From the NCBI RefSeq assembly GCF_017115085.1, contig NZ_JABXKJ010000220.1, forward strand, positions 1-51,534: a DNA stretch of 51,534 bases, read 5' to 3'. The position numbers and the translations under genes are program-made. Every line of letters begins with the position of its first letter. The stretch's first letter is position 1. Shown here one piece after another: positions 8,529 to 16,441 of the stretch. This stretch comes from Nostoc sp. NMS7 (lineage in GTDB: Bacteria; Cyanobacteriota; Cyanobacteriia; Cyanobacteriales; Nostocaceae). The notes beneath the pieces are model-generated. The model saw nothing but the letters and a program-made list of their open reading frames with translations. It was not told the origin of the DNA and searched no databases.

Positions 8529-8621
8529 TAGGACTTACGCAAAATTCCCTCAAAAACCTGATTTGTCGTAGCGGTAATTCATGAATTACCGCTACTTCGG
8601 AGCTTTTTTGCGTAAGTCCTA
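8529..8621. mobile_element. 93-bp MITE with 5-bp target duplication
   Basis: The terminal inverted repeats TAGGACTTACGCAAAA and TTTTGCGTAAGTCCTA are perfect. The direct repeat TCTAA flanks the element on both sides (8524-8528 and 8622-8626). The interior holds a perfect palindrome built of GTAGCGGTAATTCA and its complement. No coding capacity. It lies in the gene-free stretch 8415-8886, upstream of the propeptide-like gene. Confidence 0.8.
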
Positions 8622-8700
8622 TCTAATATAGGACTAGTATTTGATTTTTGAAATGCACGTAGTGGACCCTCTAGGCTAAAATAGTGCATTAGACGTAGAC

Positions 8701-8776
8701 GTAGGTTGGGTGGAGCGGAGCGCAACCCAACTGATTATCAGGATGTTGGGTTACGCAAAGCCTCCACCCAACCTAC
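8701..8776. repeat. 76-bp nested hairpin repeat
   Basis: GTAGGTTGGGTGGAG (8701-8715) and its exact complement (8762-8776) form the outer arms. GCGCAACCCAAC and GTTGGGTTACGC form inner, nearly perfect arms. It has inserted into the decayed second copy of the propeptide-like gene, just after the readable remnant. Confidence 0.7.
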
Positions 8777-8886
8777 AATTTTTTTGCTTCAGTAGTATAG
8801 CAAAAGCAGTGTCTAACTTTTGATAATTAATCGCCCTGAAGAAAGGCGATATATTGTAATTTAATATACCACCTTTCTGAATCTAA
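8777..8886 (-). pseudogene. decayed 5' end of a second propeptide-like gene
   Basis: Between the subtilase stop and the hairpin repeat the minus strand reads INYQKLDTAFAILLK (from the ATT at 8829-8831), against MNYQKLDAALATAL of the intact copy. The leader also matches: CCACCTTTCTGAATCTAA occurs exactly at 8511-8528 and at 8869-8886 (plus strand). So the gene and its 5' flank were once duplicated in tandem. This copy has lost its ATG (now ATT) and everything beyond the hairpin repeat. Only about 17 codons are readable. Confidence 0.55.
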
Positions 8887-10614
8887 CTACAGATTTAAGG
8901 CGTTAATCACTCCATAACCCCATTTGTCATCAAATGTGCCTGGGGGTTTTCCGGGAATAGCACTATTTTTACGTAGCAAGTCTTTCACAGCAGCCGGATC
9001 AAGCTGAGGATCACGTTGCAACAACAGTGCGACTAACCCACTAACTAACGGTGTCGCCATACTCGTACCAGCCTTGACCACAAACTTGGAATTAATCATC
9101 GATGCGCGGTCAAAATTTGCATCGGCGGAAAGCGTCGAAACAATCATTGCTCCCGGTGCTGTGACATCAGGCTTCTGTCCATCATTCCGTAGAGGTCCTT
9201 CACTACTGAATTCGGAAATAGTATTTAATTCTAAGCCCATTTCTCGCACCTGCTGATCAATATCTATGTACGTGGCTTTAGTAGTATAGGCGGCAACTGT
9301 AACGGCACTGCTGGCGGCTCCCGGCGAACCAATTTTTACAGCATCTTTCACACTTTCACCTGTAAAAAACACTGAGGAACTATCATCTAGTGTCCACACA
9401 TCTAAACGTGTGTCAGTTGAAGAAGTGTTGCGGACTCGTAGCTGCCAAATACCTCCCATTACTGGCGAGGGGTCAATACCACGTATTTGCACAAAGAAAT
9501 TATGGTCGCTGTTGGCTTTATCTGGCCCTGGTGTCGCTAATTGCACCCGTGCATCTGGTAACTGGTAATCTTGTGTAGCATTACCGTCAGCAATGATTTT
9601 TTGGAAGGGGGTGACAAAACCGTTAGGACTCCGCAGCGACACTTCCAATTCGCCCTCTTTGGAATACCAACCGTTCAACCAAACTATGCCGACTTGATTC
9701 AAAGGAATATTAAAGCGCATCCCACGAGTACGTCCACTGGATATCGTCGCTTGTCCATGAATGTTATCGTTTCCTTCGTTACCCGCAGCACAGCAAACAA
9801 TTCTTCCAGCGCCAGTTTCGGCGTCAATCACCTTTGATAAGGAGTCGCTACCATCATGGGCATCAGCGTGTCCACCTAAGCTGAGATTTACTACTGCTGG
9901 GCGTCCCAACTCTCTAGCAACTCGGAAAATGTAACGGATGCCATCAGCAACGTGGGCATCTTGTAAATCTGACCTGACGACAATTAATTCTGCTTCTGGT
10001 GCGACACCGCCATAGATAGCATCGGCACCGGCGGCAATACCAGCAACGTGAGTACCATGACCGCCAGTATCCTGAGAAATTGTCAGTTGCGCTCCCGTAA
10101 ATTCCCCCCCATAGCCGCCCTCTGTGACTCCTGGCCCTGGCAGTGTTTGATCCCAAATGTGTAAAATTCGTTCAGCAAAAGCGGGGTGTTTCGGATCAAT
10201 GCCACTGTCTATAATGCCGATGATTACTCCTTTACCAGTTAGTCCGGTTTGGTTTTTGAACTCCGGCACTTTCACAGTTCCTAGTGCTGTGTCCATCCTC
10301 AAATGAAGTTTGCGTGATGGCTTAATCCGGTGAATCACATCTTCTTCAGATAAGACATCTAAACTATCTATCGGTAAGAAAGCCGTCCGCACACTCCCAG
10401 AGTTTTGATTGACTTCAATATTATATTGTGATAGGTAACTCAAGTCTGCATCAGGGTCGCAGTAGATAAAAACCACGCTCTTAGTAGGCTTAACTGGACT
10501 TTTGTGGGCAATAATACCAAGGGATTTTTTGTGTTGAACTAAAGCTTGATCTCCTTCATTTTGATAGTCTTGAAATGCCAAAAGTAGTCCAGGAGAAAGT
10601 TTTTCGTGTCTCAT
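8887..10614 (-). CDS. S8 family subtilase, CspA/B-like, with N-terminal propeptide
   Basis: A 575-residue serine protease. The triad is Asp136 (GIIDSGID), His186 (GGHGTHVAG) and Ser518 (GTSMATPLVSG), with oxyanion Asn279 (CAAGNEGN). Residues about 44-106 form an I9-like propeptide. Residues about 290-430 are a beta-rich insertion between the oxyanion Asn and the Ser, resembling the jellyroll insertion of clostridial CspB. No signal peptide or membrane segment is visible, so it should act in the cytosol. GAGGTAAAA precedes the ATG. All catalytic residues are present. It is part of the caspase/Trypco1/propeptide-like neighbourhood and may be the effector or a processing protease there (inference). 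Confidence 0.92.
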   Translation of the reverse strand: MRHEKLSPGLLLAFQDYQNEGDQALVQHKKSLGIIAHKSPVKPTKSVVFIYCDPDADLSYLSQYNIEVNQNSGSVRTAFLPIDSLDVLSEEDVIHRIKPSRKLHLRMDTALGTVKVPEFKNQTGLTGKGVIIGIIDSGIDPKHPAFAERILHIWDQTLPGPGVTEGGYGGEFTGAQLTISQDTGGHGTHVAGIAAGADAIYGGVAPEAELIVVRSDLQDAHVADGIRYIFRVARELGRPAVVNLSLGGHADAHDGSDSLSKVIDAETGAGRIVCCAAGNEGNDNIHGQATISSGRTRGMRFNIPLNQVGIVWLNGWYSKEGELEVSLRSPNGFVTPFQKIIADGNATQDYQLPDARVQLATPGPDKANSDHNFFVQIRGIDPSPVMGGIWQLRVRNTSSTDTRLDVWTLDDSSSVFFTGESVKDAVKIGSPGAASSAVTVAAYTTKATYIDIDQQVREMGLELNTISEFSSEGPLRNDGQKPDVTAPGAMIVSTLSADANFDRASMINSKFVVKAGTSMATPLVSGLVALLLQRDPQLDPAAVKDLLRKNSAIPGKPPGTFDDKWGYGVINALNL

Positions 10615-10643
10615 TTTTACCTCAAACTAAATTTATTGGTGTC

Positions 10644-10884
10644 GTAGGGGCACAGAAAAAGCTCATTGGTGTCAACTTAAGCTAGAAATCGCTTGTTGAC
10701 TTCCACGCCCGCCCAGAAATAAATTTCTTTGGCTTTTAGCCCAAGTCTACTGAAGTAGACTAAAAACTTTTCAAATTATTTAGTCATCTTTAGATGACTT
10801 GAGCTATTAGCAAGGAACTTCAGTTCCTTGTGGGACATGGGTTTTACGTTAAGTTGACACGCATGAGCATTGCTGTACCCCTAC
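10644..10884. mobile_element. 241-bp nested MITE-like element
   Basis: The outer imperfect inverted repeats begin GTAGGGGCACAG (10644) and end CTGTACCCCTAC (10884). Within them GTGTCAACTTAA (10669-10680) and TTAAGTTGACAC (10849-10860) are perfect complements. Three internal hairpins follow: AGTCTACTGAAGTAGACT, AGTCATCTTTAGATGACT and CAAGGAACTTCAGTTCCTTG. No coding capacity. It sits upstream of the subtilase gene and may add stem-loops to transcripts there. Confidence 0.65.
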
Positions 10885-10920
10885 CGCGTGGTCTATTTAC
10901 TTGAAAACAGCCGTAAGTAA

Positions 10921-11081
10921 GTCTACATTCAAGCTGGAACCGTCTACGTTCAAGTTGAAACGCTCTACGTTCAAGTTGAAACCGTCTACGTTCAAGCTGG
11001 AAGCGTCTACATTTAAGTTGGAACCGTGTACGTTCAAGTTGGAACCGTTTACCTTCAAGTTGAAACCGTTTACCTTCAAGC
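10921..11081. repeat. 21-bp minisatellite, 7.7 copies
   Basis: Seven full 21-base units plus a partial eighth, with consensus near GTCTACGTTCAAGTTGAAACC. They differ by single substitutions (C/T, A/G), so the array is fairly old or is homogenised imperfectly. Because the unit length is divisible by three, both strands stay open as heptapeptide repeats (plus STFKLEP, minus LNVDGSN). I see no ribosome binding site and prefer a noncoding array. The rest of 10885-11255 shows nothing else. Confidence 0.85.
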
Positions 11082-11255
11082 TTTTATCAAGCTTAAACAT
11101 ATTATTTCTCTAAATACCAGCATCTAGTAATTAAAATCCGAGAAATTACTGCTATGGCTTGAAAACTTTATTAAAAAAATTGTGAGTTCTGCTGAAGCCG
11201 AATGCAGTTCACTTGAGCCAAGCTAGCTCTAGAAGCATCTTAAAGGACTAAAATT

Positions 11256-11651
11256 ATGTCTCGGAGAAAACGTACCTCCCGCATTCTAGAAAAAGCTGAG
11301 TTAAGATCCACTGGACTTAAATCGATTGTTCCCAGCATCAAATTTGATGATAATTATAATATTGAGAAACTCCTTGAATCAATTGAGCAGTTACGTACAA
11401 AAATTAATGTTTATAATAGCGCTCTATCTGTGATTGACTCTTTTAAAATCGAGATTGAAGAAATGGAGAAAAACTTAAGCAGTCTTTCAGAGAAGATGCT
11501 AATGGTGGTTGCTATCAAATACGGCAAAAACAGCCGTGAATATGAGATGGGCGGTGGTGTTCGCAATAGCGAACGTATTCGCAAAATCAGGTCGAGCCGT
11601 TTGAAAGCTAGTGCAGCCCAAACATCAGATGAAAATGCTAAAACCGCCTAG
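11256..11651 (+). CDS. conserved-looking hypothetical protein with coiled coil
   Basis: 131 residues, function unknown. The N-terminus is basic (MSRRKRTSRILEKAELR). Residues about 45-80 form an amphipathic, probably coiled-coil helix. The C-terminal part (KYGKNSREYEMGGGVRNSER) looks like a conserved motif with charged flanks. AAAGGA lies eight bases before the ATG. There is no membrane segment. Its orientation toward the following SDR gene is the same, but a 127-base gap makes an operon uncertain. Confidence 0.7.
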   Translation: MSRRKRTSRILEKAELRSTGLKSIVPSIKFDDNYNIEKLLESIEQLRTKINVYNSALSVIDSFKIEIEEMEKNLSSLSEKMLMVVAIKYGKNSREYEMGGGVRNSERIRKIRSSRLKASAAQTSDENAKTA

Positions 11652-11778
11652 TACCGCAAGGCGTAATTTGTAATGACGCTCCTACCAGATATTGCCAATT
11701 TTGATTGCAATCGTGCAAGTTATAATCGACCTAAGCAAATCTGCAAAGTGCATTTGATACAGCACAGGAGAGTTTGAA

Positions 11779-12546
11779 GTGAGTCAATTACTGGAGAACA
11801 AGGTTGCCCTGGTGACGGGTGCGAGTCGTGGCATTGGTAGAGCGATCGCCCTGCGGCTTGCTCAAGATGGGGCATTGGTTGCCGTTCACTATGGGCGAAA
11901 TGCCGATGCTGCTAACACCGTTGTCCAAGAGATTAAAGCCAATGGCGGAACCGCTTTCTCAGTCCAGGCAGAGTTAGGCACGCTGGCAAATGTCTATGCG
12001 CTCTACGAAGCACTGGACGCTACACTGAACCAGCAAACCGGCACGAATGAGTTTGACATCCTGGTTAACAATGCTGGGATTGCTCCCAGAGTAACTATTG
12101 AGGAAACGACCGAGGCAATATTCGACGAACTAATTGCGGTTAATGTGAAAGCGCCATTCTTCCTGATCCAGCAGGCACTCCCCCGACTGCGAGACGGTGG
12201 ACGGATTATCAACCTCTCCTCTGGAGTGACGCGCATTGCCTTTCCTGATGTGACTGCCTATAGTCTTACCAAAGGAGCCATCAACACCCTCACTCTTGTA
12301 CTCGCTAAACAGCTTGGGGTACGCAACATCACGGTCAATTCACTCGCTCCCGGCATCATTGACACAGAGATGAATGCAGACATACTTGCGGACGAAGCCT
12401 CACAGAAATTTGCAGCCAGTCTATCAGCACTGGGTCGAGTCGGTCAACCCAGCGATGTTGCAGATGCGGCTGCCTTCCTCGCTTCATCTGACAGCCGTTG
12501 GGTGACGGGTCAATACCTTGATGTTACTGGCGGGTCCCATCTTTAA
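11779..12546 (+). CDS. short-chain dehydrogenase/reductase (classical SDR)
   Basis: A 255-residue NAD(P)-dependent oxidoreductase. The Rossmann TGASRGIG motif is at 13-20, NNAG at 97-100, the catalytic Ser in LSSGV (147-149), Tyr161 and Lys165 in YSLTK. It ends with the usual QYLDVTGGSHL. The length is standard for the family. The closest recognisable type is a FabG/3-oxoacyl-reductase-like classical SDR, but the substrate cannot be told. The start is GTG with GGAG nine bases upstream. An inverted repeat follows the stop and may terminate the transcript. Confidence 0.92.
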   Translation: MSQLLENKVALVTGASRGIGRAIALRLAQDGALVAVHYGRNADAANTVVQEIKANGGTAFSVQAELGTLANVYALYEALDATLNQQTGTNEFDILVNNAGIAPRVTIEETTEAIFDELIAVNVKAPFFLIQQALPRLRDGGRIINLSSGVTRIAFPDVTAYSLTKGAINTLTLVLAKQLGVRNITVNSLAPGIIDTEMNADILADEASQKFAASLSALGRVGQPSDVADAAAFLASSDSRWVTGQYLDVTGGSHL

Positions 12547-12561
12547 CGGGTAGCAACCTGC

Positions 12562-12593
12562 AAAAGTATTGATCTCGATCAATCAATACTTTT
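12562..12593 (+). terminator. possible terminator after the SDR gene
   Basis: AAAAGTATTGAT and ATCAATACTTTT are perfect 12-bp complements around an eight-base loop, starting 16 bases after the SDR stop. The stem is AT-rich and its own 3' arm ends in TTTT, so it could act in both directions. Confidence 0.5.
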
Positions 12594-12703
12594 CAAACAT
12601 CCTCTAATAACTACTGATAAATGACAGATTTTCTATCATAAGTAAGAGCCATAAAGAAACCAATATTTGCAACGATCGCTTTTGAAGCTACAAAAATTTA
12701 TTC

Positions 12704-14176
12704 ATGCAAATTCAAACACCAGACTGGGTAAAACACGCGGTTTTCTACCAAATCTTCCCAGATCGCTTTGCCAGAAGCAAACAGCCGCGCAAACGGCTGC
12801 TGCATGAAGCCCGTTGGGAAGATTGGGAAGCTATGCCAACACTCCAAGGTTATAAAGGCGGCGACTTATGGGGCATTATGGAGCAATTAGACTACATCCA
12901 TGATCTGGGAATTAACGCGATTTATTTTACACCGATTTTTCAATCCGCCAGTAATCATCGCTATCATACCCACGATTATTACCAAGTTGACCCGATGTTA
13001 GGGGGTAATGAGGCTTTTAAGGATTTACTCGATGCCGCCCATGAACGGAATATCAAAGTCGTTCTGGATGGAGTGTTTAACCATTCCAGTCGCGGCTTTT
13101 TCTTTTTCCATGACGTTTTAGAGAATGGTCCCCATTCCCCTTGGGTAAATTGGTTCAAAATAGATGGCTGGCCGCTTTCACCATACAATGGGGAATTCCC
13201 TGCTAACTACGGGGGTTGGGTAGGAAATCGGGCTTTGCCAGAATTTAATCACGATAATCCCGAAGTCCGAGAATATATTATGGAGATTGCCGAATATTGG
13301 ATTAAATTCGGCATCGACGGTTGGCGATTGGATGTACCATTTGAAATAAAAACTCCTGGCTTTTGGCAGGAATTCCGCGATCGCGTTAAGGCAGTCAATC
13401 CTGAAGCTTACATTGTCGGCGAAGTCTGGGGAGATTCCCGCCAGTGGTTGGATGGGACGCAATTTGACGGGGTGATGAATTATTTATTTGCGGGGCCGAC
13501 AATTGCCTTTGCAGCTGGCGATCGCGTAGTCTTAGACCAAGTTCAAAGCCGCGACTATCAACCTTACCCACCCTTATTTGCCACCGAGTACGCCACCAAA
13601 ATCCAAGAAGTACTGCAACTTTACCCTTGGGAAATTCAGCTAACTCAACTCAATTTGTTAGCAAGTCACGATACAGCCCGATTAATGACCATTGCAGGCG
13701 GCGATAAAGCCAGTGTGGAATTGTCAACTCTACTGCTACTCACCTATCCTGGTGCCCCCAGCATCTACTATGGTGATGAAGTTGGTTTACCTGGTGGCAT
13801 AGATCCCGACTCCCGCCGTAGCTTTCCTTTAGAAGCCAAGTGGGAGCGAGAAATTTTCAATACTCACCGTCAATTAATTGTCCTGCGCCAAACTTACCCA
13901 GCATTGCGTACAGGTGATTACCAAGTCCTCCATGCTCAAGGACAACTTTATATCTTTGCGCGAACTTTAGGGACAGAGGAATTGATAATTGCCGTCAACG
14001 CTGGCACAAGTTCGGCAACAGCGAATGTAGATATCCCCAGTTTGCGTACTCAACCCAACAAGCAGTTATATGGTACTGCTGAGGTTGAGTGGAATGGTGA
14101 AGGAGAAACTCAGCAGTTGACGTTGAGTGTTCCCGCACGCAGTGGGTGTATTTTGGGAGTGGGGAGTCTGGAGTAG
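12704..14176 (+). CDS. GH13 alpha-amylase family enzyme (neopullulanase/cyclomaltodextrinase-like catalytic domain)
   Basis: A 490-residue alpha-glucan hydrolase. The (beta/alpha)8 barrel starts directly at the N-terminus (VFYQIFPDRFA), so the extra N-domain of classical neopullulanases is missing. Conserved regions: DGVFNHSS (122-129), GWRLDVPFEI with nucleophile Asp210, IVGEVW with acid/base Glu240, and SHDTARL with Asp323. A C-terminal beta-sandwich covers about 405-490. There is no signal peptide, so it is likely cytosolic glycogen or maltodextrin breakdown. No clear ribosome binding site precedes the ATG. Together with glgC and the GH13 gene at 45589 it is part of the alpha-glucan metabolism in this window. 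Confidence 0.93.
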   Translation: MQIQTPDWVKHAVFYQIFPDRFARSKQPRKRLLHEARWEDWEAMPTLQGYKGGDLWGIMEQLDYIHDLGINAIYFTPIFQSASNHRYHTHDYYQVDPMLGGNEAFKDLLDAAHERNIKVVLDGVFNHSSRGFFFFHDVLENGPHSPWVNWFKIDGWPLSPYNGEFPANYGGWVGNRALPEFNHDNPEVREYIMEIAEYWIKFGIDGWRLDVPFEIKTPGFWQEFRDRVKAVNPEAYIVGEVWGDSRQWLDGTQFDGVMNYLFAGPTIAFAAGDRVVLDQVQSRDYQPYPPLFATEYATKIQEVLQLYPWEIQLTQLNLLASHDTARLMTIAGGDKASVELSTLLLLTYPGAPSIYYGDEVGLPGGIDPDSRRSFPLEAKWEREIFNTHRQLIVLRQTYPALRTGDYQVLHAQGQLYIFARTLGTEELIIAVNAGTSSATANVDIPSLRTQPNKQLYGTAEVEWNGEGETQQLTLSVPARSGCILGVGSLE

Positions 14177-14200
14177 AGACGCGATTAATCGCGTCTGTAC
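14173..14200. repeat. dispersed hairpin repeat (AGACGCGATTAATCGCGTCT)
   Basis: A perfect 20-base palindrome extended by GTAG/GTAC, overlapping the amylase stop codon (14174-14176). It belongs to the same family as the hairpins at 15861-15918 and 42627-42653. The following 14201-14360 is a mosaic of G-rich and ACGAGAGGCTACGCC-type repeats with no gene. Confidence 0.75.
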
Positions 14201-14367
14201 CAGGGAGTGGGGGATGAGGGGGATGAGGGGGACAAGGGGGACAAAAAGAATAACCAATGCCCAATACTTCTCTACGAGAGGCTACGCCAACGGCTTCTCT
14301 ACGAGACCCTTCGGCAAGCTCAGGGCACCGCGCTGTTCGCGTTCGCTCAGTACAAGTGCCCAATCCA

Positions 14368-14790
14368 TTAACTTCCTGCCACCATCGCAGGCATTAACAC
14401 CGCATCAATAATATGGATCACGCCATTGTCTGTCAAAATGTCTGTTTTGATGACATTGGCGTTATTCACCTTAAATTTACCGTTGGCAGATTCAATGGCT
14501 ACAATTGACCCTTCAATCGTTTCTGCCTCATTAATCTGTACCAAATCATCAGACCTAACATCTCCACTAGCGATATGATATGCCACAATTTTCTTCAGCT
14601 TGGGGATATCTTGTAGTAGCAACTCTAAAGTAGTTCCCTCTGGCAAGTTGGCAAAAGCTTCGTCAGTCGGCGCAAATAGTGTGAAAGAACCAGGGCTTTT
14701 CAGAATTTCTATGAGATTTGCAGCTTTAGCAGCCTTCACCAGGCTAGTGAAGTTTCCGGCGTTAACAGCAGTTTCCAGAAGATCAGCCAT
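14368..14790 (-). CDS. fasciclin (FAS1) domain protein
   Basis: 140 residues forming a single FAS1 domain: H1 motif GSFTLFAPTDEAFANLP (residues 35-51), central YHIASGD, and H2-like end NGVIHIIDAVLMP. FAS1 domains mediate adhesion or protein-protein contacts. No signal peptide is visible, as in several cyanobacterial single-domain fasciclins, so the location is uncertain. There is no obvious ribosome binding site before the ATG. Confidence 0.93.
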   Translation of the reverse strand: MADLLETAVNAGNFTSLVKAAKAANLIEILKSPGSFTLFAPTDEAFANLPEGTTLELLLQDIPKLKKIVAYHIASGDVRSDDLVQINEAETIEGSIVAIESANGKFKVNNANVIKTDILTDNGVIHIIDAVLMPAMVAGS

Positions 14791-14947
14791 AAGCGTGTGT
14801 AATTTTAGTCAGGTAATATTATAAGTAACTTATATTAATTAAAACACTCTCAACCTCTATCAAGAGAGAGGTTGCTAGCGATTAAATACACAGCAGCAGA
14901 TTTATTAGTACTGCTACACTGGGGAATGACCCCAAGAACCACTGATT

Positions 14948-15184
14948 ATGCTAAAGCGTTCTAAGTTCGAGACAACTCAGTCTCAGATTATGCACCGTTC
15001 AGAGGAGCTGATTGGTGCAGCCTCAAATCGTTACCGCATTACGGTTCAGGTGGCAAATCGTGCTAAACGTCGGCGTTATGAAGACTTTGAAAGTAACGAA
15101 GATGTGATGATGAAGCCAGTGCTAAGGGCAATTATCGAAATGTCCGATGAATTGACTCAGCCAGAAATCATTGGCGAACTATAA
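14948..15184 (+). CDS. rpoZ: RNA polymerase omega subunit
   Basis: 78 residues. The segment HRSEELIGAASNRYRITVQV followed by ANRAKRRRYEDFE matches the cyanobacterial omega subunit, which helps assemble the beta' subunit and, in cyanobacteria, affects sigma-factor recruitment. Length is normal for the group. The next gene begins 23 bases downstream with its own ribosome binding site, so the two may be co-transcribed. Confidence 0.93.
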   Translation: MLKRSKFETTQSQIMHRSEELIGAASNRYRITVQVANRAKRRRYEDFESNEDVMMKPVLRAIIEMSDELTQPEIIGEL

Positions 15185-15207
15185 ATAAAGGTTTTAGAGA
15201 AGGTAGG

Positions 15208-15840
15208 ATGAGCAAACATTTATCGTTCATTCAACCCCTACTCAAGCCCTGGCAGACACTCACTGCCTTAATGGTGGTGGGTGTAATTGTTTTGGGTTCA
15301 GGGACGGGGAAATCAATAGATACAAGTTTATTTTATATGCAAGGTGCGATGGCTGCGCCGACGCCAAGGGCGTACGCTCAGAGAATCACTCCTAGCGATG
15401 TTTGGCAGGAAGTATATCAGCAATTGCCAGATTTACCACGCGAAAATAAGTATATCAGCAAAGAAAATGGGAAAGTTGCCGAAAACAACACCTTAGTAAA
15501 TCGCCTGATTAGATATCACATTTATACCAAAGGGCGAGCTCCAATTTATCGTTTGGATTGGAAGCTGACTTTAGCTGATTACCTGGGTGCGAATGAAATT
15601 ATGTATGATAATAGCTATCCAGGGAATGATTCATTACGGGAAAATCCGATAGAAGGCGATCGTAAAGCCATTACCCGTCTCACCCGCAGCCAGCGAGATG
15701 CCCTAGTGCAAGTCTTAGTCAATATATTTAATCCTACTTCTCAAAATACACCAGCCCCTAGCCCCAACACCACACCCAGTCCTAGTACATCCACTCCCCC
15801 ACAGCCACCACAACGGGGAGGTGCGGAATTACTCAAGTAA
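15208..15840 (+). CDS. cyanobacterial protein with N-terminal membrane/export segment, unknown
   Basis: 210 residues. A hydrophobic segment at about 17-35 (TALMVVGVIVLGSGTG) suggests export or an anchor. The central part (ITPSDVWQEVYQQLPDLPRENKY, then LVNRLIRYHIYTKGRAP, then LADYLGANEIM) looks conserved. The C-terminus from about 178 is Pro/Ser/Thr-rich and low in complexity. GAAGGTAGG directly precedes the ATG. It follows rpoZ closely. I do not know its function. The stretch at 15345-15390 is rich in GCC/GGC motifs like the HIP-flanked repeats, so part of the signal region may derive from a repeat. Confidence 0.75.
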   Translation: MSKHLSFIQPLLKPWQTLTALMVVGVIVLGSGTGKSIDTSLFYMQGAMAAPTPRAYAQRITPSDVWQEVYQQLPDLPRENKYISKENGKVAENNTLVNRLIRYHIYTKGRAPIYRLDWKLTLADYLGANEIMYDNSYPGNDSLRENPIEGDRKAITRLTRSQRDALVQVLVNIFNPTSQNTPAPSPNTTPSPSTSTPPQPPQRGGAELLK

Positions 15841-15860
15841 ATCAAAAACTCCTAACTCCT

Positions 15861-15918
15861 GTACAGACGCGATTAATCGCGTCTCTCCAAACTACAGACG
15901 CGATTAATCGCGTCTCTC
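15861..15918. repeat. two tandem copies of the AGACGCGATTAATCGCGTCT hairpin
   Basis: Two copies of the 20-base palindrome, each followed by CTCCAA, fill the gap between the two small genes. They belong to the same family as 14173-14200. Confidence 0.8.
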
Positions 15919-15935
15919 CAAACTCCTAACTTTTT

Positions 15936-16301
15936 ATGGAACGTGTTGTCAAAAGCGGATTTGGTTGGCGTATTGGCTGGAACCCCGACGCACCTGAATT
16001 TAAAGGTTTAGTGGGTACAGATGATTGGGCAATTGAGTTAACTGAAGCCGAGTTGAATGATTTTTGCCGTCTACTAGCACAGCTAGCAGACACCATGAAG
16101 CAACTCGCAACTGAATTGATGGAAGAGGAAAAAATTGCTTGTGAAGCCGAAAGCGATTTATTATGGATGGAGGTAGAAGGCTATCCTGATAATTACAGTC
16201 TGCGCTTCATATTGAATACAGAGCGATGTGTAGAAGGTAAATGGAATACTTCTGCTGTTCCAGATTTACTGCAAGCTACTGGGATGCTCAAGGTTTTTTA
16301 A
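15936..16301 (+). CDS. DUF1818 family protein
   Basis: A 121-residue soluble protein, recognised from the opening MERVVKSGFGWRIGWNPDA and the block KGLVGTDDWAIELTEAELND. The family is nearly confined to cyanobacteria and chloroplast-bearing lineages, and its function is unknown. No signal or membrane segment. tRNA-Pro follows 50 bases downstream. Confidence 0.85.
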   Translation: MERVVKSGFGWRIGWNPDAPEFKGLVGTDDWAIELTEAELNDFCRLLAQLADTMKQLATELMEEEKIACEAESDLLWMEVEGYPDNYSLRFILNTERCVEGKWNTSAVPDLLQATGMLKVF

Positions 16302-16351
16302 ATTTGCCTCTTGATTATCCTCAAGTTTTGCTGTATGATAATAATTCTGAC

Positions 16352-16425
16352 CGGGGCGTAGCGCAGCTTGGTAGCGCGCCACTTTGGGGTAGTGGAGGTC
16401 GTGGGTTCAAATCCCGCCGCTCCGA
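16352..16425 (+). tRNA. tRNA-Pro (anticodon GGG)
   Basis: A 74-base cloverleaf. The acceptor stem CGGGGCG pairs with CGCTCCG (one G-U), with discriminator A. The D-arm is AGCGCAGCTTGGTAGCGCG. The anticodon stem CCACT/AGTGG carries the loop TTGGGGT, giving anticodon GGG. The T-arm is GTGGG-TTCAAAT-CCCGC. CCA is not encoded. It decodes CCC and CCU. Confidence 0.97.
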
Positions 16426-16441
16426 TTGATGATAAGCCATA

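Noticed and set aside
10897..11113. Overlapping small frames on both strands over the 21-bp array
   Set aside because: The openness follows from the 21-base period; no ribosome binding site and no domain, so not listed as genes.
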